This document shows positions 48,480 through 58,044 of a stretch of 64,000 nucleotides of DNA, in pieces (the stretch's first letter is position 1; each line of letters starts with the position of its first letter). The DNA comes from an uncultured Clostridia bacterium (GTDB lineage Bacteria > Bacillota > Clostridia > Oscillospirales > Ruminococcaceae): contig CAMNXF010000010.1 of the NCBI GenBank assembly GCA_946567425.1, positions 52,891-116,890 on the forward strand, given 5' to 3'. The notes under the pieces were generated by a model. It did no database searches and had not been told where the DNA came from. It worked only from the letters and a program-made list of their open reading frames with translations. The translations under genes and the position numbers were made by a program.

Positions 48480-49780
48480 TCCGCTGCCTCCTCTCCGTCG
48501 GTGCTCTCTTCTGCGTTAAAGTCGGGCGAACACAGCGTGTACACGGTGTCGAGCGAGTACATATGCGCCGCGTCCCGAATGTGCTCAGAAGTAACCTTGT
48601 CCAATTCTGCGCAGTATTCCTCGGGAGTTAGTATCTTGTTGTCCATTATCTGGTTGTGATACCAGTTCATCATCGCCATAGGGTTGTCGTTCATGGACGA
48701 GAGCGAATTGTGCATTTCAAGCCGTGCCGCATTCAGCTCCTCCTCGGTAACTCCGTTTTCGCATATATTGTTCAGCTCAGCGAGGACAGCCTTTTTTACG
48801 TGTTCGATATTCTGTGGTTCAATGCCCGAATACACTATAAGCGTGCGCAGAATTCGGTTTGGCACACAGCTGCAATAGTAGCACAGCGACTGCTTTTCGC
48901 GAATGTTAAGGAAGAACCGCGAGGTCGTCATACCTCCGAGAATGCTCGCAAGCAAGGTCCCCGCAAAGTAGGTATCCTCAAGCTGCGGTGCTTTGAAGTA
49001 CATACGCAGAATGGCCTGTTGCATGGGCAGCGTATCCGCAAACGTTTCGGGCTTGTCCTTGAGCGCGGACGGTTTCTTGGAAAGCTCGCAGACTTTTCCG
49101 CGTTCAAGCGCGGCAAGCCGTTCGGTGAAAATTTTCTCCGCCTCGGCGAAATCGCTCGCACCGGCGCAGAGAACCTCGATACGCGCCGTTTTCAGTATTC
49201 TCTCATAAGCCGTGTATGCCGATTCGGGAGTGACCGCTTCGGCTTGTTCGTGAGTTCCCGTTATCGGCAGCTCAAACGGCTCGCCCCTGAATGCGGCAAT
49301 GTTTCCGCGCATAGCGGCGTAGCTTGCTTTTTCGTTGATAATGCTGTCGATATCGTCGATAAGCTGCGTTTTTTGCAGCTCGGTGACTTGCCTGTCAAAC
49401 GAGCCGCCGTCCGCGTTCGGGTTCAACAGACACTCGCAGAGGATATCGCACATTTCAGCCTCAAGGCACTCGCCGTTCAGCGCGAAGCGGTCGTCAAGAA
49501 CCGAACCCGTAAGGCTTGTGCAGCGTTTCTCGAACCATGTAATAGTCGACCGCGAGTACAGCGACGCACCATACATATCCGCCAACCTTTTTGAAAGCTC
49601 GGAGTAAGTCGGGAATTTACGGCAGCAGTCGCCGAGAATATATTCCGCCGCCGCGTAATCAGCGCGCGATAGCTCGTCGAAATCGGTGTGCAGCAGCACC
49701 TGTATTTCGTTCGTCTTAAAGCGCTTGTCCGTATATTTATAAAAGTATACGCCATTTCCTATTTGTTTCTGTTCAAAAAT
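48476..49780 (-). CDS. M16 family peptidase-like (YfmF-like, non-catalytic)
   Basis: ORF called from a GTG at 49699; homologous-looking sequence continues upstream in frame (FEQKQIGNGVYFYKYTDKRFKTNEIQ). Start is placed near 49778-49786 because of an AAAGGA SD. Confidence 0.75.
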   Translation of the reverse strand: MFEQKQIGNGVYFYKYTDKRFKTNEIQVLLHTDFDELSRADYAAAEYILGDCCRKFPTYSELSKRLADMYGASLYSRSTITWFEKRCTSLTGSVLDDRFALNGECLEAEMCDILCECLLNPNADGGSFDRQVTELQKTQLIDDIDSIINEKASYAAMRGNIAAFRGEPFELPITGTHEQAEAVTPESAYTAYERILKTARIEVLCAGASDFAEAEKIFTERLAALERGKVCELSKKPSALKDKPETFADTLPMQQAILRMYFKAPQLEDTYFAGTLLASILGGMTTSRFFLNIREKQSLCYYCSCVPNRILRTLIVYSGIEPQNIEHVKKAVLAELNNICENGVTEEELNAARLEMHNSLSSMNDNPMAMMNWYHNQIMDNKILTPEEYCAELDKVTSEHIRDAAHMYSLDTVYTLCSPDFNAEESTDGEEAAE

Positions 49781-50205
49781 AATTATCAGTCCTTTTGATT
49801 TATTTGTAAAAAACTATACCTTATAATTATAACACATTATTGTGAAAATTTCCATAGCTTTTTGTGAAAGACGGCAAAAAAATGAGCCTATGCAGGCTCA
49901 AAAATCAAATTATAAAATTATGTGTAGAACAAAAGAAAGGAGACAACTAAACAAACAAATGATACGGAGGTTATTCCGCTTCCTTTGTTTGATTATATTA
50001 TACAGCAAACAGGTTGATTTGTCAACAGCCTTTTGTGATTTTTTACAATTTCGACATATTATACAAAATAACTTTTATGCAATTGAACATAATAACAACA
50101 GATATTAAGTAAATTGCCTAAAAAGACCGCCTTGTAATTATCAAACAAAAGTAATTTTGTTTAAGAAAAAAATAGCGGATATTGGCATAAAATTCGGAAA
50201 ACCCC

Positions 50206-50234
50206 TTGACAAGCGCATTTTGTTGTGATATAAT
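50206..50234 (+). promoter_or_regulatory. Consensus sigma-A promoter of rplU operon
   Basis: TTGACA-17 nt-TATAAT. Confidence 0.85.
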
Positions 50235-50241
50235 AATAAAG

Positions 50242-50324
50242 CCGCTTGTGCGGGGTAGTTTAAGCAGCGGGCGAAAATCCGTTCACCCCAACGCAGCGAG
50301 TCTGATAAAAACGAGGTAAAAACT
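50242..50324 (+). promoter_or_regulatory. Putative L21 (rplU) ribosomal-protein leader
   Basis: Short leader between the promoter and rplU; position and content fit Firmicutes L21 leaders but no covariance search was run. Confidence 0.4.
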
Positions 50325-50630
50325 ATGTACGCAGTAATTGAAACGGGCGGAAAGCAGTATCAGGTAAAAGAGGGCGACGTTCTCTTTATTGAAAAGCTCG
50401 AAGCCGAGGGCGAAATCACTTTTGATAAGGTAATCATGGTCGGCAAGGACGACGGCGTTACGGTAGGCGCTCCCTACGTAAACGGCGCTTCCGTAAAGGC
50501 TACGCTTCTGAAGAACGGCAAGGCTAAGAAGATTACGGTCTTCACTTATAAGCCCAAGAAGCATGTTAAGAGAAAATTGGGTCACAGACAGCCGTACAGC
50601 CAGGTAAGGATTGAGGCTATAAACGCGTAA
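50325..50630 (+). CDS. rplU: 50S ribosomal protein L21
   Basis: [47 protein letters not shown]. Confidence 0.97.
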   Translation: MYAVIETGGKQYQVKEGDVLFIEKLEAEGEITFDKVIMVGKDDGVTVGAPYVNGASVKATLLKNGKAKKITVFTYKPKKHVKRKLGHRQPYSQVRIEAINA

Positions 50631-50938
50631 TGTTAAGGGCTGTATTCCGCAAGAAGAACGATGCATTCAGCGGCTTTGAGATAAGCGGTCACGCAGGATA
50701 CGGCGCGGAGGGCAACGATATTGTCTGCGCGGCGGTAAGTTCCTGTACAATGCTTGTATGCAATGCTATAACGGAGAATTTCGGCGCGAACGCCGAGGTT
50801 AATGTCAAGGAAAATTGCATAACGCTGCGTCTGATCGATAACGGCGGCGAAGCAGCGGAAAAGCTGCTTGAAGCCTTTTTTGAGCATTTGACGGCGATTG
50901 CGGAGGATTACAGCAAGGTCAAGGTTGAAATTGATTAA
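50630..50938 (+). CDS. prp: Ribosomal-processing cysteine protease Prp (YsxB)
   Basis: [33 protein letters not shown]; between L21 and L27. Confidence 0.95.
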   Translation: MLRAVFRKKNDAFSGFEISGHAGYGAEGNDIVCAAVSSCTMLVCNAITENFGANAEVNVKENCITLRLIDNGGEAAEKLLEAFFEHLTAIAEDYSKVKVEID

Positions 50939-50952
50939 CAGGAGGAAGAATG

Positions 50953-51234
50953 ATGATTAAGATCAGTTTACAGTATTTCGCTCATAAAAAGGGAATGGGT
51001 TCTACCAAGAACGGACGCGATTCCGAATCCAAGAGACTGGGCGTTAAGCGCGCGGACGGACAGTTTGTCCTCGCGGGCAACATTCTCGTAAGACAGCGCG
51101 GCACTCATATTCACCCCGGAAATAATGTGGGCAGAGGCTCCGATGATACCCTGTTCGCACTTGTTGACGGCAAGGTAAAGTTTGAGCGCGTTGGCAGAGA
51201 CAGAAAGCAGGTCAGCGTTTACGCGGCTGATTGA
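50953..51234 (+). CDS. rpmA: 50S ribosomal protein L27 with N-terminal Prp-cleavable extension
   Basis: [32 protein letters not shown]. Confidence 0.97.
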   Translation: MIKISLQYFAHKKGMGSTKNGRDSESKRLGVKRADGQFVLAGNILVRQRGTHIHPGNNVGRGSDDTLFALVDGKVKFERVGRDRKQVSVYAAD

Positions 51235-51256
51235 GTTCTGTACATTTGTACACATT

Positions 51257-51290
51257 AAGCCGGATATCTGTCCGGCTTATTTGTGTATTT
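51257..51290 (+). terminator. Intrinsic terminator/attenuator after rpmA
   Basis: AAGCCGGA-tatctg-TCCGGCTT then T-rich. Confidence 0.6.
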
Positions 51291-51333
51291 TTTCGGATTG
51301 GCGGGGAAGTATAAGACGGAAAGGCGGTCAGTA

Positions 51334-52608
51334 ATGTTTGTCGATAAGGTAGAGATCTCAATACGCGCGGGCAGCGGCGGCAACGGAGCGGTGTCGTTCC
51401 ACCGCGAGAAATATGTGAACGCGGGCGGTCCGGACGGCGGAGACGGCGGCAAAGGCTCGGATATAGTTTTTGTCGCGGACGACAGCTTGTCAACGCTGAT
51501 CGACTTCCGCTACAAGAAAAAGTACGTCGCTCCCGACGGCGAACCCGGCGGCGCAAAGCGTTGCTCGGGCAAGTCAATGGAGCCGACGGTAATAAAAGTG
51601 CCGCGCGGCACGATAGTCAAGGACGCGCACACGGGGCGTATACTTGCGGATGTTTCCGACGATGAACCGATAGTAGTCGCAAAGGGCGGCAAGGGCGGCA
51701 AGGGCAATGTGCATTTCGCGACCCCGACGCGCCAGATACCGCGTTTTGCGAAGCCGGGATTTCCCGGGGAGAAATTCGACGTGGTGCTTGAATTGAAGCT
51801 GCTCGCGGACGTAGGTCTGGTCGGCTTCCCGAACGTCGGAAAATCAACGCTTATAAGCGTAGTGAGTGCCGCGAAGCCCAAGATCGCGAATTATCACTTT
51901 ACCACGCTCACACCCGTACTCGGCGTCGTCAAGCGCGGCGAAAAGTCGTTCGTAATGGCGGATATCCCGGGGCTTATCGAGGGCGCGTCCGAGGGCGTGG
52001 GGTTGGGTCACGAGTTTCTGCGGCACGTCGAGCGCTGCCGTCTGATAGTCCATGTTGTGGACGTTTCGGGGATAGAGGGGCGTGATCCCGTCGAGGACCT
52101 CGAGAAGATAAACGCGGAGCTTGCCAATTTCTCCAATGAGCTTGCCGAGCGCCTGCAGATAGTTGCGGCGAACAAGTGCGATCTTGCGTCCGAGGAGCAG
52201 ATAGCAGCGTTCGAGAAGTATATCACGGACAAGGGCTTGCAGTTTTTCCGCATTTCCGCGGCGACGACAGAGGGCACGGACAGGCTCATGGACGCGGTTA
52301 CGGCGAAGCTCGACACGCTTCCGCCCGTGAAACGCTACGAGGCTGTTCCGCTCACGCTGGAGGAGCTTGCGAAAATCGACGAGGAAAAGCACAGTTTCAA
52401 GGTCGAAAAGGTGGATGGCGTGTATATTGTCGATGCGGAATGGCTTGCACCGATACTTTCGACCGTTAATATGGAGGACTATGAGAGCCTCCAGTATTTT
52501 CAGCGCGTGCTGCGGTCGAGCGGCATAATCGACGAGCTGGAGCGGCAGGGTATACAGGACGACGACCTTGTTTCAATATTCGATTTTGAATTTAATTACG
52601 TTCGATAA
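51334..52608 (+). CDS. obgE: GTPase ObgE/CgtA
   Basis: MFVDKVEISIRAGSGGNGAVSFHREKYV; GFPNVGKSTLISVVSAAKPKIANYHFTTL. Confidence 0.96.
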   Translation: MFVDKVEISIRAGSGGNGAVSFHREKYVNAGGPDGGDGGKGSDIVFVADDSLSTLIDFRYKKKYVAPDGEPGGAKRCSGKSMEPTVIKVPRGTIVKDAHTGRILADVSDDEPIVVAKGGKGGKGNVHFATPTRQIPRFAKPGFPGEKFDVVLELKLLADVGLVGFPNVGKSTLISVVSAAKPKIANYHFTTLTPVLGVVKRGEKSFVMADIPGLIEGASEGVGLGHEFLRHVERCRLIVHVVDVSGIEGRDPVEDLEKINAELANFSNELAERLQIVAANKCDLASEEQIAAFEKYITDKGLQFFRISAATTEGTDRLMDAVTAKLDTLPPVKRYEAVPLTLEELAKIDEEKHSFKVEKVDGVYIVDAEWLAPILSTVNMEDYESLQYFQRVLRSSGIIDELERQGIQDDDLVSIFDFEFNYVR

Positions 52609-52655
52609 TCAGACAGAGAAAATTTCCTCGGAGCGGGATCTCGGAGGTGACATTT

Positions 52656-53351
52656 ATGAGTTTTATCGGCAATTTGATACAGGATATGGAGCGTTCAACG
52701 GCGGGCAGCGAAGAGACCGCCCGCAAGGTAATGGAGCTTTGCGGCTCGGTGAAGTGCGAAAGCGCGCTGTTTGTCGGCGATGAAAGCGTCACGCCGCGCG
52801 TCATTGCCGAAAAAACGGGTGTAAAGCTGCTGACCGCGTTTTTCGAGCAGCACCGCGCCGACGACGCAGCGAAGCTCGGATTTAAAACGTGTACGGTCGG
52901 AGCGTTTGAACTCCCCGAAAAAGAGGGCGGCTGGGAGTTCGTGTGGCTGAACTGCGGCGCGGAGCCGGACGGCGTTCCGCTGCGTCTGGAGCGGTTGTAC
53001 GGCAGTCTGAAAAAGGGCGCGGTCGTCGTTTACAGAACGCTCTGTTGGCTTATCGACCCGTCGCCCGATACGCGGAGCTACGTTGAGCGCCGCTTCGGCA
53101 GACCCGAACCGCTGGATGCGGTCCTGCGGTTCGCCAAAGAGCTGCGCTTTAAGCTGCGCGATTTCTACATTGCGCCGAAAACTGACTGGACAAACGGCTT
53201 TTACCGTCCGATGAGCGAACTTATAAAAAAGTACGAGGGCTTGTCGGGCAACGAAATTTCGGCGGGTATCGGTGAGGTCAACAAGGAAATGTATATGTTT
53301 GACTTGCACAGCGAGGAATACAGCTACGTTTACTACATTCTGGAGAAATAA
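52656..53351 (+). CDS. Conserved hypothetical protein (methyltransferase-fold-like by eye)
   Basis: MSFIGNLIQDMERSTAGSEETARKVMELCGSVKCESALFVGDE...; between obgE and mrnC. Confidence 0.5.
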   Translation: MSFIGNLIQDMERSTAGSEETARKVMELCGSVKCESALFVGDESVTPRVIAEKTGVKLLTAFFEQHRADDAAKLGFKTCTVGAFELPEKEGGWEFVWLNCGAEPDGVPLRLERLYGSLKKGAVVVYRTLCWLIDPSPDTRSYVERRFGRPEPLDAVLRFAKELRFKLRDFYIAPKTDWTNGFYRPMSELIKKYEGLSGNEISAGIGEVNKEMYMFDLHSEEYSYVYYILEK

Positions 53352-53352
53352 A

Positions 53353-53763
53353 ATGACTTTTGAGAAACTGACCGAGAAGGAAGCGGCGGCGTACAGCGCG
53401 AACATTCTCGCGTTTTACGGCGACAGCGTGTACGAGGTTATGGTGCGTGAACGCGTTGTAAAGGAGCATCAGACCAACGCGGGGCGGCTGCACGAGCTTG
53501 CGGTCGAGCGCGTTCGGGCGAGTTACCAGTCTGAGGCAGTGAACGTTATTGAGCCGCTGCTGGACGAGCGCGAGGCGGATATTCTGCGGCGCGGGCGGAA
53601 CGCGGGAGGTATCTCCGTTCCAAAAAGCGCCAAGCCGTCCGAGTATCGGCGCGCTACGGCGCTTGAGGCGCTGTTCGGCTATCTCGCGCTTTGCGGCAGA
53701 GAGGAACGCGCCGCGGAGCTGTTTGACGCAATTTGCGCCGCGCTGCCGATAGAGAGCGGATAA
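53353..53763 (+). CDS. mrnC: Mini-ribonuclease III
   Basis: AYSANILAFYGDSVYEVMVRERVV...ATALEALFGYLAL. Confidence 0.92.
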   Translation: MTFEKLTEKEAAAYSANILAFYGDSVYEVMVRERVVKEHQTNAGRLHELAVERVRASYQSEAVNVIEPLLDEREADILRRGRNAGGISVPKSAKPSEYRRATALEALFGYLALCGREERAAELFDAICAALPIESG

Positions 53764-53783
53764 TTTTTCGTGCGGAGGGCGCT

Positions 53784-54659
53784 ATGGTCAAAGGTTCAGG
53801 AAGAAATACCGTATTGCGGTGGTCGGTTGACATACTGATAATATTGGTCGGTGCGGCGGTCTACTCGCTGGGAGTTCACTGCTTTATCTCGCCGAACAAC
53901 ATAGCTCCCGGCGGAGCGACGGGCGTTGCAATCATCATTTCGGGGCTGAGCGGAATACAGATCGGCACGCTTATTCTGCTGCTGAACGTGCCGCTTATCA
54001 TCGCGGGATTTTTCCTCTTGAACAAGGCGACTATGGTGAAAACGCTTATCTCCGTCGCGGCGATAACCGCTGCGACCGATCTTGCGGAAGCGTTTGTGCC
54101 AATATACAGCGCCGAGAACGGAAACGGCATAATGGCGGCGATATTCGGCGGCGCGCTTTTGGGCGCGGGCATGGGCTTGACGTATCAGCGCGAGGGAACA
54201 TCGGGCGGTACGGATATTCTCACGAAGATAATAAACCGCTTTATGCCCGAGATGAAGCTCGGCGGCATACAGGCGGCTTTGGACGGCGTTGTTGTGCTGC
54301 TCGGACTGGCGGTGTACGGGGACATAAACGTGGTCTTGTTCGCGGTCGTGGCGATCTTCGTGCAGTCGAAATTTATCGACGTGCTGGTCTACGGCAGTCA
54401 GGAAAGCCGTTTCCTGTTGATTTTTTCAAGAAGTCCGCATGAGATCGCGAAAAAGCTGATCGAGCAGCCGCATGGCGTAACGCTGCTGAAAGGTGAGGGC
54501 GCGTACAGCGGCGAGGAACGGCAGGTAATCGCGACAGCGGTTCACCGCAGCGCCTATTCAAAGGTAAAACGCATAGTACGCGAGATCGACCCGAAAGCGT
54601 TCGTTGTCACGACAACGGCAGGCGAGGTTTTTGGCGAGGGCTTTGCCAAGTTAAGTTGA
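53784..54659 (+). CDS. YitT family membrane protein (DUF161/DUF2179)
   Basis: Polytopic N-terminus with NNIAPGGATGVAIIISGLSGIQIGTLILLLNVPL; C-terminal DUF2179-like domain. Confidence 0.9.
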   Translation: MVKGSGRNTVLRWSVDILIILVGAAVYSLGVHCFISPNNIAPGGATGVAIIISGLSGIQIGTLILLLNVPLIIAGFFLLNKATMVKTLISVAAITAATDLAEAFVPIYSAENGNGIMAAIFGGALLGAGMGLTYQREGTSGGTDILTKIINRFMPEMKLGGIQAALDGVVVLLGLAVYGDINVVLFAVVAIFVQSKFIDVLVYGSQESRFLLIFSRSPHEIAKKLIEQPHGVTLLKGEGAYSGEERQVIATAVHRSAYSKVKRIVREIDPKAFVVTTTAGEVFGEGFAKLS

Positions 54660-54718
54660 TTTTGCTAATTACTAGCGCTAACGGTTAATAAATCAAACTA
54701 ATGTAAAGGAGAAAGATT

Positions 54719-55462
54719 ATGTCAGGACATTCAAAATGGAGCACTATCAAGCGTAAAAAGGGTGAAAAGGACGGCGCGCGCGCTAAGGTGTTCACCAAAA
54801 TCAGCCGCGAGATACTTGTTTGCATCAAGGAAACGGGCTCGGCAGACCCCGCGAATAACTCACGCCTTGCGACGCTCGTCCAGAAAGCCAAGTCCAACAA
54901 TATCCCCAACGATAACATTGACCGTCTGCTGAAAAAGGCTGCGGGCGGCTCGGAAAAGAACGACTACGAGAACTGCGTTTACGAGGGCTACGGTCCGGGC
55001 GGTGTCGCGGTTATCGTGGAATGCCTTACCGACAACCGCAACCGTACCGCGGGCGAGATACGCCATTACTTTGACAAATTCGGCGGAAATCTCGGCACGG
55101 CTGGCTGCGTCAGCTTTATGTTCACGCTGAAGGGCGTTATTGTTCTGAACAACGAGGATGGCGCTATCGACGAGGACAAGGCAATGGAGGACATTCTCGA
55201 GAGCGGCGCGGACGATTTCGGTTTTGAGGACGGCGTGGTCGAGATTTCGACTGACCCGAACGAGGTCGGGAACGTCGCGGCGGAGCTTACCAAGCGCGGC
55301 TACAACGTGCTTTCGGCGCAGGCGGAGCAGGTTCCGAGTACTTATACGACACTCATCGATGAGGATCAGCTCAAGAAAATGGGCTTGATGCTCGAGGCTA
55401 TGGAGGATAACGACGACGTGCAGAACGTATGGCATAACTGGGACGCGCCCGACGAAGTCTAA
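54719..55462 (+). CDS. yebC: YebC/PmpR family protein
   Basis: MSGHSKWSTIKRKKGEKDGARAKVFTKISREI. Confidence 0.96.
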   Translation: MSGHSKWSTIKRKKGEKDGARAKVFTKISREILVCIKETGSADPANNSRLATLVQKAKSNNIPNDNIDRLLKKAAGGSEKNDYENCVYEGYGPGGVAVIVECLTDNRNRTAGEIRHYFDKFGGNLGTAGCVSFMFTLKGVIVLNNEDGAIDEDKAMEDILESGADDFGFEDGVVEISTDPNEVGNVAAELTKRGYNVLSAQAEQVPSTYTTLIDEDQLKKMGLMLEAMEDNDDVQNVWHNWDAPDEV

Positions 55463-55654
55463 AGGCTTCGTTGAATGGGATAAATACGCTGTTTGGCGGT
55501 TTGCTTTTATTCTGAGCGGCTGTAAGTTATGAGATTTCATGCTTCGACTGTGACATACAAACCGCTTGTTTGCTTTGGGTTATGAACTTCGGACTTGTTT
55601 GTTATAATTCCGAGAAAGCCTCCTGTTTCAACTTTGAAATAGGAGGTTTTTATT

Positions 55655-55887
55655 ATGCAGTTAAAAAAAGAATTATTGAAAGAATATCTTTTGGGGTGTT
55701 CGCTGCGCGGATATACCAAAAAGATGATTAAGTCGTACAGAAACAATCTGGAATGATACATCAACTTTTTGGAGCGCTCGCAGCAGATAACATAAGTTGA
55801 AAGTACTAATGCGCCTGTTGTTAAACTGTTTCTGTGTGAGCTGCAAAACAAGGGCTGTAAAGAAACTTACATCAATAGTCAATTATA
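55655..55887 (+). pseudogene. Degenerate N-terminal fragment of a tyrosine recombinase/integrase
   Basis: In-frame reading MQLKKELLKEYLLGCSLRGYTKKMIKSYRNNLE* YINFLERSQQIT* VESTNAPVVKLFLCELQNKGCKETYINSQL*: integrase SAM-like N-domain with internal stops. Confidence 0.6.
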
Positions 55888-55963
55888 GCAGTCCAACAAA
55901 ATATTGCAATAACAAACCGTGCAATGCCAAAAATAACCACAAACAAATATGGAGGAAAATGGC

Positions 55964-56092
55964 ATGAAAATAACCAAAACACACGGTTTAGAAGAAAATG
56001 AAATGGAGCTTGTAAAGCTATTGGCGGCAGATCGTGAAACCACAGGAGACATTAAGGATTTTTTTTCAAATAAAATCCATTTGCACAGTTTG
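55964..56092 (+). pseudogene. Possible truncated transposase N-terminus (mutator/IS256-like)
   Basis: MKITKTHGLEENEMELVKLLAADRETTGDIKDFFSNK, then sequence switches to another family. Confidence 0.35.
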
Positions 56093-56093
56093 T

Positions 56094-56220
56094 TTTTCAG
56101 TCCCGCGTTAAATATTTGTATCTTACGCCTTACAGCCCCGATTTAAATCCAATTGAAAAGTTCCGGTCAAAAATTAAGGCTCTTCTGCGTAAATCAAAAA
56201 GCCGTATTGTGATCAAACCG
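56094..56220 (+). pseudogene. IS630-family DDE transposase C-terminal fragment
   Basis: YLTPYSPDLNPIEKFRSKIKALLRKSKSR, the hallmark C-terminal IS630 motif, with no upstream catalytic region. Confidence 0.75.
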
Positions 56221-56299
56221 CTAATAAAATACTCTTTTGTCATACAAAACACCTCATCTACTATAATATATTTATCGGGTAAATCCATAACAAACCAGC

Positions 56300-56570
56300 T
56301 ATGGTTTACACGAGCCTGTTACATAAGCTATAATGAAAGCAGTAATTGGACTGACGGATCATCCCTTGGGACACTACGCCCGCATTTAAGACTGTCATCC
56401 TTGCTTTCATTACAGCATTCGTTTTTGCAGGTAGAGCTTGTTTGCCTCTTGGGCAAACCGCGCAAACATCCTGTTTGCGCCCTAATGCGCTCGCATCACT
56501 CAGTAGACAGAATAGGAAATGAGCAAAGTGTGGATTAACCGATTACAAATTCTATTTTAGGAGGATTTTT
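56300..56570 (+). ncRNA. Candidate IS110 bridge RNA region
   Basis: Non-coding stretch directly upstream of IS110 transposase; stem AATGAAAGCA (56332-56341)/TGCTTTCATT (56402-56411); hairpins GTTTGCC-tcttg-GGCAAAC and GCGCAAAC-atcct-GTTTGCGC. Confidence 0.45.
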
Positions 56571-57767
56571 ATGAACGCAGTAGGAATCGACATTTCCAAA
56601 GGAAAGAGTATGGTTGCTGTTATGCAGCCTCCCGGAATTGTCGTGGCTGAACCTTTTGAGGTTTCGCATAACGCCGAGGAGCTAAAGGAACTCGTAGAGC
56701 GAGTAAAGCTCCTCGGCGGCGAAACCAAAGTCGTTATGGAGTATACCGGCGCATATTATGAGCCGATTGCAAACGCACTCCACAACGCAGGTATATTTGT
56801 TTGCGTAGTCAATCCGTTGCTAATCGATGACTACGGCACAAACCGTGTGCGAAAAGTCAAGACCGATAAAAAGGACGCACTTAAAATTGCAAATTTCGCC
56901 CTTAATAAATGGCTTGAGCTTCGCGAGTACATACCCGCCGAGGACACGCGAAAAACGCTTAAAGTCCTCAATCGGCAATACGCGCAATATAACAAGATAC
57001 TCGTCATGCAGAAGAATAATCTGATTGCTCTGCTTGATTCATGTTTTCCAAATGCTAATACATTGTTTTCATCTCCTCGGCGGGAATCCGATGGTCACGA
57101 AAAATGGGTAGACTTCGTGTCTTATTTTCCCCATATAGCTTCTGTTTCCAAACTTTGCCCATCGGTTTTTAAAAACAAATACCAAAGCTGGTGCAAGGCT
57201 AATCGCTATAATTATTGCGAGTCAAAAGCCGCGCAAATACACGCTTATTCAAGAACGAAGTCCGGTTCACTGCCAATGACCGACGCGGTTATTAAAATCG
57301 TTGAAGAGTCTGCAAAACTGTTGAACTCCACGCTTGAAACGCTTGCCGCACTCAGAAATGAAATGGACAAGCTCGCGTCAACGCTTCCCGAATACGAAAC
57401 CGTAATGAGTTTGTACGGCGTCGGTCGTGTTTCCTGTTCTCAACTGATTGCGGAAATAGGTGACATCAAACGCTTTGAGCACTCTAAGTCGCTCGTTGCG
57501 ATGGCGGGTATTGATCCACCGCTGTACCAATCAGGACAGCTCGATGTAAAATCTCGAAGCATTTCAAAACGCGGTTCTCCGCTGCTTCGAAAAACTCTGT
57601 TTCTCATTATACAAGTGATCCTTCAGAACAAACCGATCAACGAGCCTGTTTACCAATTTCTTGATCGAAAACGTTCAGAGGGAAAGCCGTACCGGGTTTA
57701 TATGATCGCCGCTGCCAACAAGTTCCTCAGAATTTATTACGCCCGCGTCAAAGAAACGTTAGCCTGA
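56571..57767 (+). mobile_element. IS110-family transposase (intact ORF)
   Basis: AVGIDISKGKS...VVMEYTGAYYEPIA...KTDKKDALKIANFA (DEDD domain); MSLYGVGRVSCSQLIAEIGDIKRF...SISKRGSPLLRKTL (Tnp_20-like). Confidence 0.92.
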
Positions 57768-57950
57768 TTTTTAGCAAACATAGCCATTTCGAGCCGCTTA
57801 AAATTTTTTCTTTTTGGCGGTGCTTTTTCTATGCCTACTTTACTATTGTGAAAATTTGATGAAATCCTCTCTAAACCTCTTGACTTTTATTTGCAGGTCT
57901 TTTTTTGTCAAATGTAGGCAATACGCAGGTTAATTATAAGACCAATAATA

Positions 57951-57980
57951 AATCGGCGCATCATTTAAGGTGCGCCGATT
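57951..57980. terminator. Intrinsic terminator-type hairpin
   Basis: AATCGGCGCA-tcatttaagg-TGCGCCGATT. Confidence 0.65.
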
Positions 57981-58044
57981 CACTGCCTATTCGGTTTTTT
58001 GTGATTTCTCCGTGTACGGGGAGGGATTAATTTGCAGTTAATGA

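Noticed and set aside
52656-53351. Hypothetical gene between obgE and mrnC as novel
   Set aside because: Embedded in a core operon context; likely a conserved but unnamed family and I cannot show novelty.
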